The notes under the pieces were generated by a model. The model did no database searches. It was given only the letters and a program-made list of their open reading frames with translations, and was not told where the DNA came from. Position numbers and translations under genes: made by a program. A DNA stretch of 14,185 bases from contig WJKG01000004.1 of assembly GCA_014729205.1 (NCBI GenBank), forward strand, positions 1 to 14,185. Reading direction: 5' to 3'. Positions 6,496 to 13,569 of this stretch are shown here, one piece after another. The stretch is from a candidate division GN15 bacterium (GTDB lineage: Bacteria > Zixibacteria > MSB-5A5 > GN15 > FEB-12). The number at the start of each line of letters is the position of its first letter. The stretch's first letter is position 1.

Positions 6496-7458
6496 ATGAC
6501 TCATCTGAAGACGTCACGACCCGGTACACTGCTGCTGGCAGTCGCGTTGGTTCTCAGCCTGGTGGTTGCGGGCTCGGCGAAGGATATTCACAATGATGCC
6601 GGCACCAGCGCCTTTCCGTTCTTGAAGATCAACGTGAGCGCCCGTGCAGTGGCCATGGGAGGTGCATTCACGGGTTTGGCCGACGATGCCTCCTCGCTGT
6701 ACTACAATCCGGCGGGACTGACCAACTCCACCGATATGCTGATTCTGGGCTACCACAACTATGTGGCCGATCTGCAGTCTGGATTCGTGGGCTATGTGAA
6801 ACCGCTCGATCGCGACAAGCAACAGGTGCTTGGTATCTACGCCAGCTATCTGAATTACGGCGAGTTGCTTGAGGCCGACCGGTTTGGTGTGGTTACCGAC
6901 GAGTTCACTGCCGGCGATCTGTTGCTTGGCTTGACATACTCTCGTCGGGTCAATCTGCACTGGTCACTGGGTGCCAGTGGCAAGTTCATCTACGAGTCGG
7001 CACATGATTACTCGGCAACCGGGCTCGCTGTCGATGCTGGAGTGAAGTACACCAGCGACCGTGGGAGATATTCGGCCGGACTGGCGGTCCAGAACCTGGG
7101 CGTGCAGACATCATCGTTCGGCGATGACACCGATCGCCTGCCGCTGTCGCTGCGTATCGGTGGTGCGGTTCGCCCGCGCGGCCTGCCGGTGTTGCTGGCA
7201 GCCGACGTGGTGGCACCGATCGACAACGATGTCTACCTGGCGCTTGGAGCCGAGTATTTGAAGCTGAATCCGCTCTTTCTACGATTGGGTTGGAACAGCT
7301 TCGGGGAGAACTACCGTGCCAACAATTCGGATGATGATCTGGCCGGTTTCAGCGGTGGCGCCGGATTTGTATTTGACAAATTCCAGATCTCGTATGCATT
7401 CTCTCCTCAGGCTGATCTCGGGGACAGCCATCGCATCACGTTAACCCGAAGCATGTAG
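6496..7458 (+). CDS. PorV/PorQ family outer-membrane protein
   Basis: A 320-residue predicted outer-membrane beta-barrel protein. Residues 1-28 are a signal peptide ending AGSA, so cleavage before KD is likely. The mature start has the family signature: FPFLKINVSARAVAMGGAF, TGLADDASSLYYNPAGL. This block is shared by PorV/PorQ and related FadL-like barrels. Alternating strands run to the end, closing with FQISYAFSPQADLGDSHRITLTRSM. In Bacteroidota PorV is part of the type IX secretion system, but many homologues occur in genomes without it, and no other por gene is visible here. A role in secretion is therefore not claimed. AAGGA (6485-6489) lies 6 bases before the ATG. It is 48 bases after the LptE-like gene and 6 bases before the next gene, consistent with one operon. 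Confidence 0.85.
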   Translation: MTHLKTSRPGTLLLAVALVLSLVVAGSAKDIHNDAGTSAFPFLKINVSARAVAMGGAFTGLADDASSLYYNPAGLTNSTDMLILGYHNYVADLQSGFVGYVKPLDRDKQQVLGIYASYLNYGELLEADRFGVVTDEFTAGDLLLGLTYSRRVNLHWSLGASGKFIYESAHDYSATGLAVDAGVKYTSDRGRYSAGLAVQNLGVQTSSFGDDTDRLPLSLRIGGAVRPRGLPVLLAADVVAPIDNDVYLALGAEYLKLNPLFLRLGWNSFGENYRANNSDDDLAGFSGGAGFVFDKFQISYAFSPQADLGDSHRITLTRSM

Positions 7459-7464
7459 GTTGCC

Positions 7465-7920
7465 ATGCGATTATTCATTTCTGTCGTCCTTGTTGCTGCT
7501 CTTGCACTTTCAACCGGTCTGATCGGATGTGAGTCCAACAAACAGACTGATCCCAAACAAACTGTCATTGCCTTGTTCGGTGCCATGGAAAAGGACGACA
7601 AGGCAGCGCTGACGCGTATTCTGGATCTGGCCGAACTCATGCAGACCATTAACGAGGATTACGCCCTGCAGACCAACAACCCTCGCACCTTCAGCAACCC
7701 GCAGGAGATTCTCGATGACCTGACTGGTGAGGGTAAGACCAAGCAAACGTGGTTCTCGCTGCAGCGAATCATCAACACGACCGACATCCAGGGAGATGTC
7801 GCGACGGTTGAGGTAACATTCGTGGACAAGGAGCGTTCACGCGGCTACATGACGCGGTTTGGTCTTCATAAGAAGAACGATAAATGGCGTATCTACTCGT
7901 TCAAGATGATGAACGAATAG
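7465..7920 (+). CDS. Small lipoprotein, DUF4878/NTF2-like
   Basis: A 151-residue predicted lipoprotein. The signal peptide (MRLFISVVLVAALALSTG) leads to LIGC with Cys22, followed by ESNKQTDP. The mature part has a helix pair (KQTVIALFGAMEKDDKAALTRIL), a middle helical stretch, then strands DVATVEVTFVDKE, YMTRFGLHKKNDKWRIYSF. This order of helices then a curved sheet ending in a K-W-R-I tryptophan strand resembles DUF4878/NTF2-like lipoproteins; the match is by pattern and not certain. It begins 6 bases after the PorV-like stop with only a weak TAGG before it, so translation is probably coupled. It is the last gene of the hutI unit. Function unknown; an envelope role is suggested by its neighbours. 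Confidence 0.75.
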   Translation: MRLFISVVLVAALALSTGLIGCESNKQTDPKQTVIALFGAMEKDDKAALTRILDLAELMQTINEDYALQTNNPRTFSNPQEILDDLTGEGKTKQTWFSLQRIINTTDIQGDVATVEVTFVDKERSRGYMTRFGLHKKNDKWRIYSFKMMNE

Positions 7921-7963
7921 CAACTTCAACGCACCCTCCCGAACTCTCAACTTCGATCCCTTG

Positions 7964-8008
7964 CACATGCGCCCTCGTGCGCGCGTGACAACCATGCTTC
8001 CTCATGGT
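7964..8008. other. Tandem hairpins after the hutI unit
   Basis: Two inverted repeats stand side by side 44 bases after the last stop codon of the operon: a 9-position stem with one mismatch (7964-7987) and a perfect 6-bp stem with a 6-base loop (7991-8008). Neither has a T run. They may stabilise the 3' end of the mRNA or help a Rho-dependent stop; this is inference. Confidence 0.35.
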
Positions 8009-8410
8009 AGGTCTGCACCTCTGTACTCTTGGATGTGGTTAGTAGCGTCTTGAAGCAGCCCCCGAGTGCGCATCGAATAAAAGGAAGCCCACCGGCATGA
8101 CTCGATGGGGACAGAGGGGGGAATCCCGATCAAAACGCCGACAGGCTTCACATGCAAAATAGCTCTCGCCGTGTCCGGTGTCAATAGGCATCAGGGCTGC
8201 CGGCATCACGTTAGTACAACCGGCAAGTCTCTTGTGCGAGCAAATAGTTGTTAATCAATTGCTTATCAGGTCGCCATTGTCGGCTCACCGGCAACTCGCC
8301 AAATGACAATAGCTTACCAGTGTCACTGCGCAAGTTCCTGAGGGTAGCTTCAGATAATTGTCAGGTAGGTAGGGTTTATTTCATTTCACATTGCAAGCCG
8401 TTCGCCCGTC

Positions 8411-8439
8411 TTGACATTGGTGTGGCGCATTATTAGATT
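8411..8439 (+). promoter_or_regulatory. Promoter of the 8509 lipoprotein gene
   Basis: A perfect TTGACA (8411-8416), 17 bases, and TAGATT (8434-8439, 4 of 6) make a good sigma70-like promoter with a start near 8446 and a leader of about 63 bases. TATAGT and TATACT at 8456-8466 are possible alternative -10 boxes but lack a good -35. Confidence 0.6.
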
Positions 8440-8508
8440 GTGCCTCTTCCCGGGCTATAGTATACTGTCGGGGTTGTGTGATGGACTTGCTTAAGGAGAT
8501 CTGGTAGT

Positions 8509-9042
8509 ATGAAAAAAGTGTATGGAGTCTTCATTGGTCTGGTGGCCCTGGCGCTCTTATTCGGCTGTGCGGGTGATATCATTCTTGAGGAACCACCGCC
8601 GCTCAATGGAGCCTATGAAGGCATGTATAAGGTGACAACATCGGGCAATGCCAACAAGGTCTTCGAACAACCGATAATCTGGACCTTCACCGATGAAGAG
8701 TACAACATGCGTATCGACACGACACGCAAAGACGAAATGACCGACCACAGTTTCTGCTCCAACTTCGGCGAGTACGCACTCACCGACGGTTTGCGTCTGG
8801 TTCCTATCCGGGACAATCAACCGCTTGGCGGTGAGATTGAGCTTCCTAATGGCACGGGTGGGACGATTGTGGTTGACTTCAACTCCTGCACTCCAAGTCA
8901 GAGCCCTTCGGGCTTGTTCCAGCTTCAGCGCGGTGTTGAAGGCTGGTCGCTCGTGATGAAGCAGCAGGCAAGCGATACGCTGCTGATGGAGGTATTCCTC
9001 ACGCGAGTGGGTAATGTGGGCGATACGACTGTGACAAAGTAG
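8509..9042 (+). CDS. Lipoprotein of unknown function
   Basis: A 177-residue predicted lipoprotein. MKK, a hydrophobic core and LLFGC give a type II signal peptide with Cys20, followed by AGDIILEEPPPLNG, a proline-rich linker. The mature region starts GAYEGMYKVTT and looks beta-rich (WTFTDEEYNMRID, GTIVVDFNSC, LFQLQRGVEGWSLVMKQ). That would fit a small lipocalin-like or lipid-binding sheet, but no family is recognised. Two mature cysteines (83 and about 128) could form a disulfide in the periplasm. AAGGAGAT (8493-8500) precedes the ATG by 8 bases. The gene has its own promoter and terminator and is thus monocistronic. Confidence 0.8.
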   Translation: MKKVYGVFIGLVALALLFGCAGDIILEEPPPLNGAYEGMYKVTTSGNANKVFEQPIIWTFTDEEYNMRIDTTRKDEMTDHSFCSNFGEYALTDGLRLVPIRDNQPLGGEIELPNGTGGTIVVDFNSCTPSQSPSGLFQLQRGVEGWSLVMKQQASDTLLMEVFLTRVGNVGDTTVTK

Positions 9043-9073
9043 TCAGACTCATACAAGATTTGACCAAGAGCTT

Positions 9074-9109
9074 CGGCGGTGGTTTTCATTAACCACCGCC
9101 GTTTTTTTT
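9074..9109 (+). terminator. Rho-independent terminator after the 8509 lipoprotein gene
   Basis: CGGCGGTGGTT (9074-9084) and AACCACCGCCG (9091-9101) form a perfect 11-bp stem with a TTCATT loop, followed by eight T residues (9102-9109). It begins 32 bases after the stop codon. Confidence 0.97.
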
Positions 9110-9372
9110 GATGTCATAAGCGGCAATCCCGGCACAATTCTCGCTTCAAACATGCTTCCCCAAGACGAATCTGCGGTCCGTTTGATTTTTGACTGACACT
9201 ACCTGTCAGCGCCCGGTGCGATACTTGGAGCAAGTGGACGGCAGAGGGATCAAGCTCGTCGCCTCAACGCAGCACGGGGCGAGCACGGCCAAAGGGGGCC
9301 AGTCGCGACAATGGGTGCCCGTTGCCGGGCACCTGTCGCGGCGATAAACCGGATGTATGAAAGGGAGCGAAG
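9110..9372. other. Non-coding stretch upstream of the ComM-like gene
   Basis: No gene is seen. The stretch contains a short inverted repeat CTGACA-CTACC-TGTCAG (9193-9209) and, near its right end, a large hairpin described separately. TTGACT (9189-9194) resembles a -35 box, but no -10 at a suitable distance was found, so the promoter of the downstream gene is unassigned. Confidence 0.5.
9302..9342 (+). promoter_or_regulatory. Large stem-loop in the region before the ComM-like gene
   Basis: The outer stem CGCGACA (9304-9310) pairs with TGTCGCG (9334-9340), extended by a wobble and one more pair. After a 3-base bulge (ATG, 9311-9313), the inner stem GGTGCCCG (9314-9321) pairs with CGGGCACC (9326-9333) around a TTGC loop. 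The total is about 17 pairs. No T run follows, so it is not an ordinary terminator. It ends 20 bases before the ribosome site of the next gene and may act in its 5' leader or as a small RNA. Confidence 0.6.
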
Positions 9373-10911
9373 ATGCTGGCACGAGCTATTTCGACAGCGA
9401 CCCTTGGGGTCGACGCGTATCAGGTGGAGGTTGAGGCTGATATTCAGCAGCAGTTGCCCTCGTTTGTGACGGTGGGCTTGCCCGAAGGTGCAGTGCGAGA
9501 ATCCAAGGAGCGGGTGACGGCGGCCATAAAGAACTCAGACTTTGTGTTTCCAGCCAAACGTGTAACGATCAACCTGGCACCGGCGGATATCCGCAAGGAA
9601 GGTTCCGCATTCGACCTGCCCATAGCCGTTGGCATCCTGGCCGCCACGGGCCAGATATTGCGCGATCGTGTCGATGAGTTCGCACTGCTGGGGGAGCTTT
9701 CGCTCGATGGCAACCTCCGGCCCATACCGGGAGTGCTGCCGATGGCGATGAGTCTGGATTCGGACACTGGAATTCGAGGGATCATCGTACCTCAGAAGAA
9801 TGCTCGAGAAGCGGCTATCGCGGGGACAGTGCCTGTGTATCCGGTATCCAGTCTGCAGGAAACGGTACACTTTCTGGAGGATGAATCTACGTTGGAACCA
9901 TACCGGGTGGATGTACGGTCGGTATTCAACCAGGCGCGACAATACACGGTGGATTTCGCCGATGTCAAGGGTCAGGAATCTGCCAAGCGCGCGCTGGAGA
10001 TTGCCGCCGCCGGAGGACACAACATCATCATGGTGGGGCCGCCCGGATCGGGCAAGACCATGCTGGCTCGACGCGTACCCACCATACTACCCGACCTCAG
10101 TCTCGAGGAAGCCCTGGAAACGACCAAGATTCACTCGGTTGCCGGGCGGCTGGCGGACGAGTCTGCCCTGGTGGCCACGAGACCGTTCCGGTCACCCCAC
10201 CATTCCATATCCTACGCTGGGTTGATTGGTGGTGGTACCGTGCCGAAGCCGGGGGAAGTGTCATTGGCACATCATGGGGTGTTGTTTCTGGACGAGTTGC
10301 CAGAGTTCAAGAAGGACATCCTGGAGATGCTTCGCCAACCGATGGAGGACAACCAGGTGACGATATCCCGCGCTACCATGACGCTTACCTATCCCGCCGG
10401 TTTCATGCTGGTAGCAGCGCTGAATCCCTGTCCATGCGGTTATCATGGCGACCCCAACCACGACTGTAATTGCACCGCCGGCGAAATCCAGCGTTACATG
10501 TCGCGCATCTCCGGTCCGTTGATGGATCGAATCGACATTCATATTCCTGTTCCTACGGTCAAGTTCGAGGAGCTTTCCAGTGAGACTGCCGGAGAGAAAT
10601 CGGAGGTCATTCGAATTCGTGTCAATCAGGCGCGTCAGGTACAGATGGAGCGATTTGCCGAGGAACCAGAGATATTTTGCAACGCGCACATGGATTCACG
10701 CAAGACTCGCCTGTACTGCAAGATCGATCAGCGCTCGCAGTCGCTTCTGGCAACCGCTATCAACCAGCAGGGGCTTTCGGCACGGGCTTATGATCGTATC
10801 CTGAAGGTGTCACGCACGATAGCCGATCTGTCCGGTTGTGAACAGATCGAGATGGGACATATCGCAGAGGCCATCCACTATCGTACTCTCGACCGACGGC
10901 TATGGCTGTAA
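9373..10911 (+). CDS. comM: ComM/YifB family Mg-chelatase-like AAA+ ATPase
   Basis: A 512-residue protein matching the YifB/ComM family in full. In naturally transformable bacteria ComM is a hexameric helicase that drives branch migration of incoming DNA; in many others its role is unproven. Residues 1-165 are the ChlI/Lon-protease-like N domain (MLARAISTATLGVDAYQVEVE, VGLPEGAVRESKERV, NLAPADIRKEG). The AAA+ core has Walker A GPPGSGKT at 222-229 and Walker B GVLFLDE with Asp307 and Glu308. Next comes a cysteine cluster C353, C355, C365 and C367 in NPCPCGYHGDPNHDCNC, which may bind zinc. The DRIDIHIPVP segment and the C-terminal helical domain (QGLSARAYDRILKVSRTIADL) follow. AAGGGAG (9361-9367) sits 5 bases before the ATG. 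No dprA, comEC or other competence gene is nearby, so uptake ability cannot be inferred. Confidence 0.93.
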   Translation: MLARAISTATLGVDAYQVEVEADIQQQLPSFVTVGLPEGAVRESKERVTAAIKNSDFVFPAKRVTINLAPADIRKEGSAFDLPIAVGILAATGQILRDRVDEFALLGELSLDGNLRPIPGVLPMAMSLDSDTGIRGIIVPQKNAREAAIAGTVPVYPVSSLQETVHFLEDESTLEPYRVDVRSVFNQARQYTVDFADVKGQESAKRALEIAAAGGHNIIMVGPPGSGKTMLARRVPTILPDLSLEEALETTKIHSVAGRLADESALVATRPFRSPHHSISYAGLIGGGTVPKPGEVSLAHHGVLFLDELPEFKKDILEMLRQPMEDNQVTISRATMTLTYPAGFMLVAALNPCPCGYHGDPNHDCNCTAGEIQRYMSRISGPLMDRIDIHIPVPTVKFEELSSETAGEKSEVIRIRVNQARQVQMERFAEEPEIFCNAHMDSRKTRLYCKIDQRSQSLLATAINQQGLSARAYDRILKVSRTIADLSGCEQIEMGHIAEAIHYRTLDRRLWL

Positions 10912-10969
10912 GGAACCACTCTACAACAGGATAACATCTATCGTCAGCAGCCTCACGGGGGGAATCTCC

Positions 10970-10998
10970 TTGCTCTTTGGTCGGGGTTGTGGTATCAT
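10970..10998 (+). promoter_or_regulatory. Promoter candidate for the radical SAM gene
   Basis: TTGCTC (10970-10975), 17 bases, then TATCAT (10993-10998, 5 of 6) suggest a start near 11005 and a leader of about 48 bases. The -35 is weak (3 of 6) but the spacing is ideal. The site lies in the 141-base gap after the ComM-like gene. Confidence 0.4.
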
Positions 10999-11000
10999 CG

Positions 11001-11039
11001 ACCGAAGCACGGAAGCAATGGACTGGTAACCGAAGCACG
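11001..11039 (+). repeat. 11-base direct repeat in the leader of the radical SAM gene
   Basis: ACCGAAGCACG occurs at 11001-11011 and again, identical, at 11029-11039, a period of 28 bases. Both copies lie between the predicted start of transcription and the start codon at 11053. They could be a protein-binding site on DNA or RNA; nothing else in the gap explains them. Confidence 0.7.
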
Positions 11040-11052
11040 TACCCTGTAATAG

Positions 11053-13563
11053 ATGCGCGATATTCTCCGTAAACGTTTCTTCCCGTATGTCATCAAACCG
11101 GGCCGCTATACCGGTGGCGAGCCGGGCCAGGTGGTCAAGGACCACACCGGCCGGGTCACGTATGCGCACGCCTACCCGGACAAGTACGAAGTTGGGCAGT
11201 CGTATCCCGGCCTGCAGACCATCTATCACATTGTCAACTCCGATGATCGCTTCGTGTGCGAGCGAGTCTTCGCGCCCGACAGCGATGCTGATCGGTGTCT
11301 CCGCGAGGCAGAACTCCTCTTGAGCACACTTGAGACGGGTACGCCCGTCAAGCAGTTTGATGCTTTCGGCTTCACGCTGGCGTACGAACTGGTCTACACG
11401 AACATTCTGACTATGCTTGACCTGGCCGGAATTCCATTAGTGGCCAGCGAGCGTACCGATGACCACCCGCTCGTACTCGCGGGTGGTCCCGCCGTCTACA
11501 ACCCGGAGCCACTGGTTGACTTCGTCGACCTGTTTTTTATTGGTGATGCCGAAGAGGGAATGATCGAGATCCTCGAAGTACTCCGCCAGTTAAAGGGTCA
11601 GAGTCGGCAGACGAAGCTTGAACAGATATGCCGGCAAGTAAAATCGGTCTATATCCCTCGTTTCTACGATGACGACCGGCGGCCGGTCGTGGACTTTGCT
11701 CCGGAGCAGATCGAGGCGCGGGTGATTCCGGAACTGAAGCCGGAGTTCTATCCCGAACAGCCCATCCTTCCTTTGGTAGATACGGCCCACCAGCACTTGA
11801 GCGTGGAAATCATGCGCGGGTGCCCGCAGGGATGCCGTTATTGCCAGGCGGGCCCGATGTACCGCCCGGTCCGTGTCAGGCCGGTTGAGGACGTACTCCA
11901 CCAGATTGATGAGCAGATGCGCAATACCGGATACAGCGAGGTGTCGCTGCTGTCTCTGTCGAGTTCGGACTATCCGTATATAGAGGAGTTAGCTCCGGTG
12001 GCGGCACGTCGGCTGGAGCCGTTCAAGGTGTCGATCTCGCTACCGGCATTGAGGCCAGGGACGATCTCCCCGATCCTGCTTGATGCTGCCGGCCGGGTGC
12101 GTCAGTCCGGCCTGACAATTGCTCCGGAAGCCGGGACCGAGCGGCTTCGGCTGTTCATTCGCAAGGACTTTCCTGATCAGGCGGTATACGATACGGTTCG
12201 CCTGGCGTTCATGAAGGGTTGGGGCAATTTGAAGCTCTACTTCATGATTGGCCTGCCGACTGAAACCGATGATGATCTGATGGGCATTCTTCGTATGGTT
12301 GAGCGGATCTGGCAGATCAGCCGCGAGTATCCTCGTCGCACGAACATCAATGTTACTCTCTCCCCTTTCGCGCCGAGGCCGCATACTCCGTTTCAATGGG
12401 ACGAGGTGGCCCCGATTTCGGAGATCATTCGTAAGGCCAACTTGATCCGCAAAACGAACCGAATCAATCATGTACGCTTCAAGCACCACATGGCGGAGAC
12501 GTCGATCCTCCAGGCGGTGCTGGGACGCGGTGACCGTCGGATGGGCAAGGTGATTCTTGGAGCCTGGAAACGGGGAGCGCGGTTTGACGGTTGGACGGAG
12601 CATTTCGATTGGGAGATCTGGCAATCGGCGTTCCGCACAGCAGGCATGGACCCAACGCAGCTAATGCGAGCAATTCCGTTCGATGCTGACCTTCCGTGGT
12701 CGCATATCCGCAAGGGCGTTTCGGTCGACCACCTGAAGAAGGAGCGTGAGAACACATCGCGACAGATGCGTGACTACCGGCGCCTTGTCTTCGATCAGGC
12801 AACCGATGACGCCGAGAATGGAACCAACGGTATCTCATTCGGACGCGGAAAGAAGAAGGTCGCCTCGCGAAGTCAGGCAGCTCCGACCAAGAACCGCATC
12901 CGCATTCGCTGGGCAAAAGAGGATCGTTATCGCTATATGTCGCATCTGGACAATGTACGCTTCGTCGAGCGGGCAGTACGCCGGGCGCGATTGCCAGTTG
13001 CATACAGCCAGGGCTATAACCCGACCATGAAGCTTTCGTTCGGGCCACCATTGCCGGTGGGGTTCACATCTGAGGCCGAGTATGTGGATATTACGCTTGA
13101 GAGCAACCTGCTTCCTTCGATGCTGGACAATCTCAAGAGCGCTATGCCTGACGGTTCGTCGATTTGCGATGCATCCGTTATCCTGGGCAAGTCGCCGTCA
13201 CTGACGGCGCGTTTGAATCGTGCCGAGTACACGATACCTGTTGATGCGCTGTCGGAAGAGGCACAGACTGGCTTACAGAGTACGATCGAGAAACTGATTG
13301 CGGCCGAGTCTCTCGAGATCGAGCGCCAGGGAAAAGAGCAGGTCAAGATTGTTGACATTCGGCCGGCGATCTACGATCTTGCCATTCGGGAAAGCCACAT
13401 CGTAATGACGTTGGGGATTGGCGATGGTGGTTATGCCCGACCCTCGGAAGTTTTGCCGCTTCTGGATGACCAGACTGATGCACGCGTGTTGTCGTTTATG
13501 GCGCATCGGAAGGATGTCTATCGCGTAGACGACGCGCAGCGTATCAGCGCAATGGAGGTATAG
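11053..13563 (+). CDS. TIGR03960-type radical SAM protein fused to DUF2344
   Basis: An 836-residue two-part protein. Residues 1-about 585 match the TIGR03960 radical SAM family: an N-terminal B12-binding-like domain (VTYAHAYPDKYEVGQSYPGL, LAGGPAVYNPEPL, FFIGDAEEG), though no DxHxxG cobalamin loop is visible. The cluster motif MRGCPQGCRYCQAG has Cys257, Cys261 and Cys264, a CxxxCxxC set that would hold a 4Fe-4S cluster cleaving S-adenosylmethionine. IAPEAGTERLR, LYFMIGLPTE and SPFAPRPHTPFQW follow. After a charged linker, residues from about 614 (NRIRIRWAKEDRYRYMSHLDN) form DUF2344, with YSQGYNPTMKLSFGPPLPVG. The substrate is unknown; in other genomes these parts are often adjacent or fused near RNase G and ribosomal genes, hinting at RNA or ribosome modification. 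In-frame TAG just before the ATG fixes the start, and no ribosome site is visible. Confidence 0.9.
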   Translation: MRDILRKRFFPYVIKPGRYTGGEPGQVVKDHTGRVTYAHAYPDKYEVGQSYPGLQTIYHIVNSDDRFVCERVFAPDSDADRCLREAELLLSTLETGTPVKQFDAFGFTLAYELVYTNILTMLDLAGIPLVASERTDDHPLVLAGGPAVYNPEPLVDFVDLFFIGDAEEGMIEILEVLRQLKGQSRQTKLEQICRQVKSVYIPRFYDDDRRPVVDFAPEQIEARVIPELKPEFYPEQPILPLVDTAHQHLSVEIMRGCPQGCRYCQAGPMYRPVRVRPVEDVLHQIDEQMRNTGYSEVSLLSLSSSDYPYIEELAPVAARRLEPFKVSISLPALRPGTISPILLDAAGRVRQSGLTIAPEAGTERLRLFIRKDFPDQAVYDTVRLAFMKGWGNLKLYFMIGLPTETDDDLMGILRMVERIWQISREYPRRTNINVTLSPFAPRPHTPFQWDEVAPISEIIRKANLIRKTNRINHVRFKHHMAETSILQAVLGRGDRRMGKVILGAWKRGARFDGWTEHFDWEIWQSAFRTAGMDPTQLMRAIPFDADLPWSHIRKGVSVDHLKKERENTSRQMRDYRRLVFDQATDDAENGTNGISFGRGKKKVASRSQAAPTKNRIRIRWAKEDRYRYMSHLDNVRFVERAVRRARLPVAYSQGYNPTMKLSFGPPLPVGFTSEAEYVDITLESNLLPSMLDNLKSAMPDGSSICDASVILGKSPSLTARLNRAEYTIPVDALSEEAQTGLQSTIEKLIAAESLEIERQGKEQVKIVDIRPAIYDLAIRESHIVMTLGIGDGGYARPSEVLPLLDDQTDARVLSFMAHRKDVYRVDDAQRISAMEV

Positions 13564-13569
13564 GCATCG

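Larger units (their letters stand above)
7921..8508. other. 588-base gap without a convincing gene, with inverted repeats
   Basis: No open frame here has a ribosome site or a protein-like composition. The left part has two adjacent hairpins: CACATGCGC / GCGCGCGTG (7964-7972 and 7979-7987, one mismatch and one wobble) and ACCATG-CTTCCT-CATGGT (7991-8008). The right part has TGACAAT (8304-8310) inverted to ATTGTCA (8357-8363), flanking the palindrome CAGTG-T-CACTG (8318-8328). ACCGGCAA occurs twice (8219-8226, 8287-8294). The last 100 bases contain the promoter of the next gene. No known RNA family (tRNA, tmRNA, RNase P, SRP) was recognised. Confidence 0.5.

Noticed and set aside
6496..7458. 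PorV-like protein as evidence for a type IX secretion system
   Set aside because: Homologues are common in genomes without that system, and no other por/spr genes are in the window.
7964..8008. Tandem hairpins as a Rho-independent terminator
   Set aside because: Neither stem is followed by a T run; recorded as hairpins only.
8248..8436. 62-codon open frame in the 588-base gap
   Set aside because: No ribosome site, runs into the promoter of the next gene, and its sequence shows no protein-like pattern.
9373..10911. AAA+ ATPase as a magnesium chelatase for chlorophyll or cobalamin
   Set aside because: The N-terminal LARAISTATLG domain and the domain order are those of YifB/ComM, and no BchD or BchH partner is present.
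12040..12624. 194-codon open frame on the minus strand
   Set aside because: Entirely opposite the radical SAM core with its conserved motifs; composition reflects GC-rich antisense codons.
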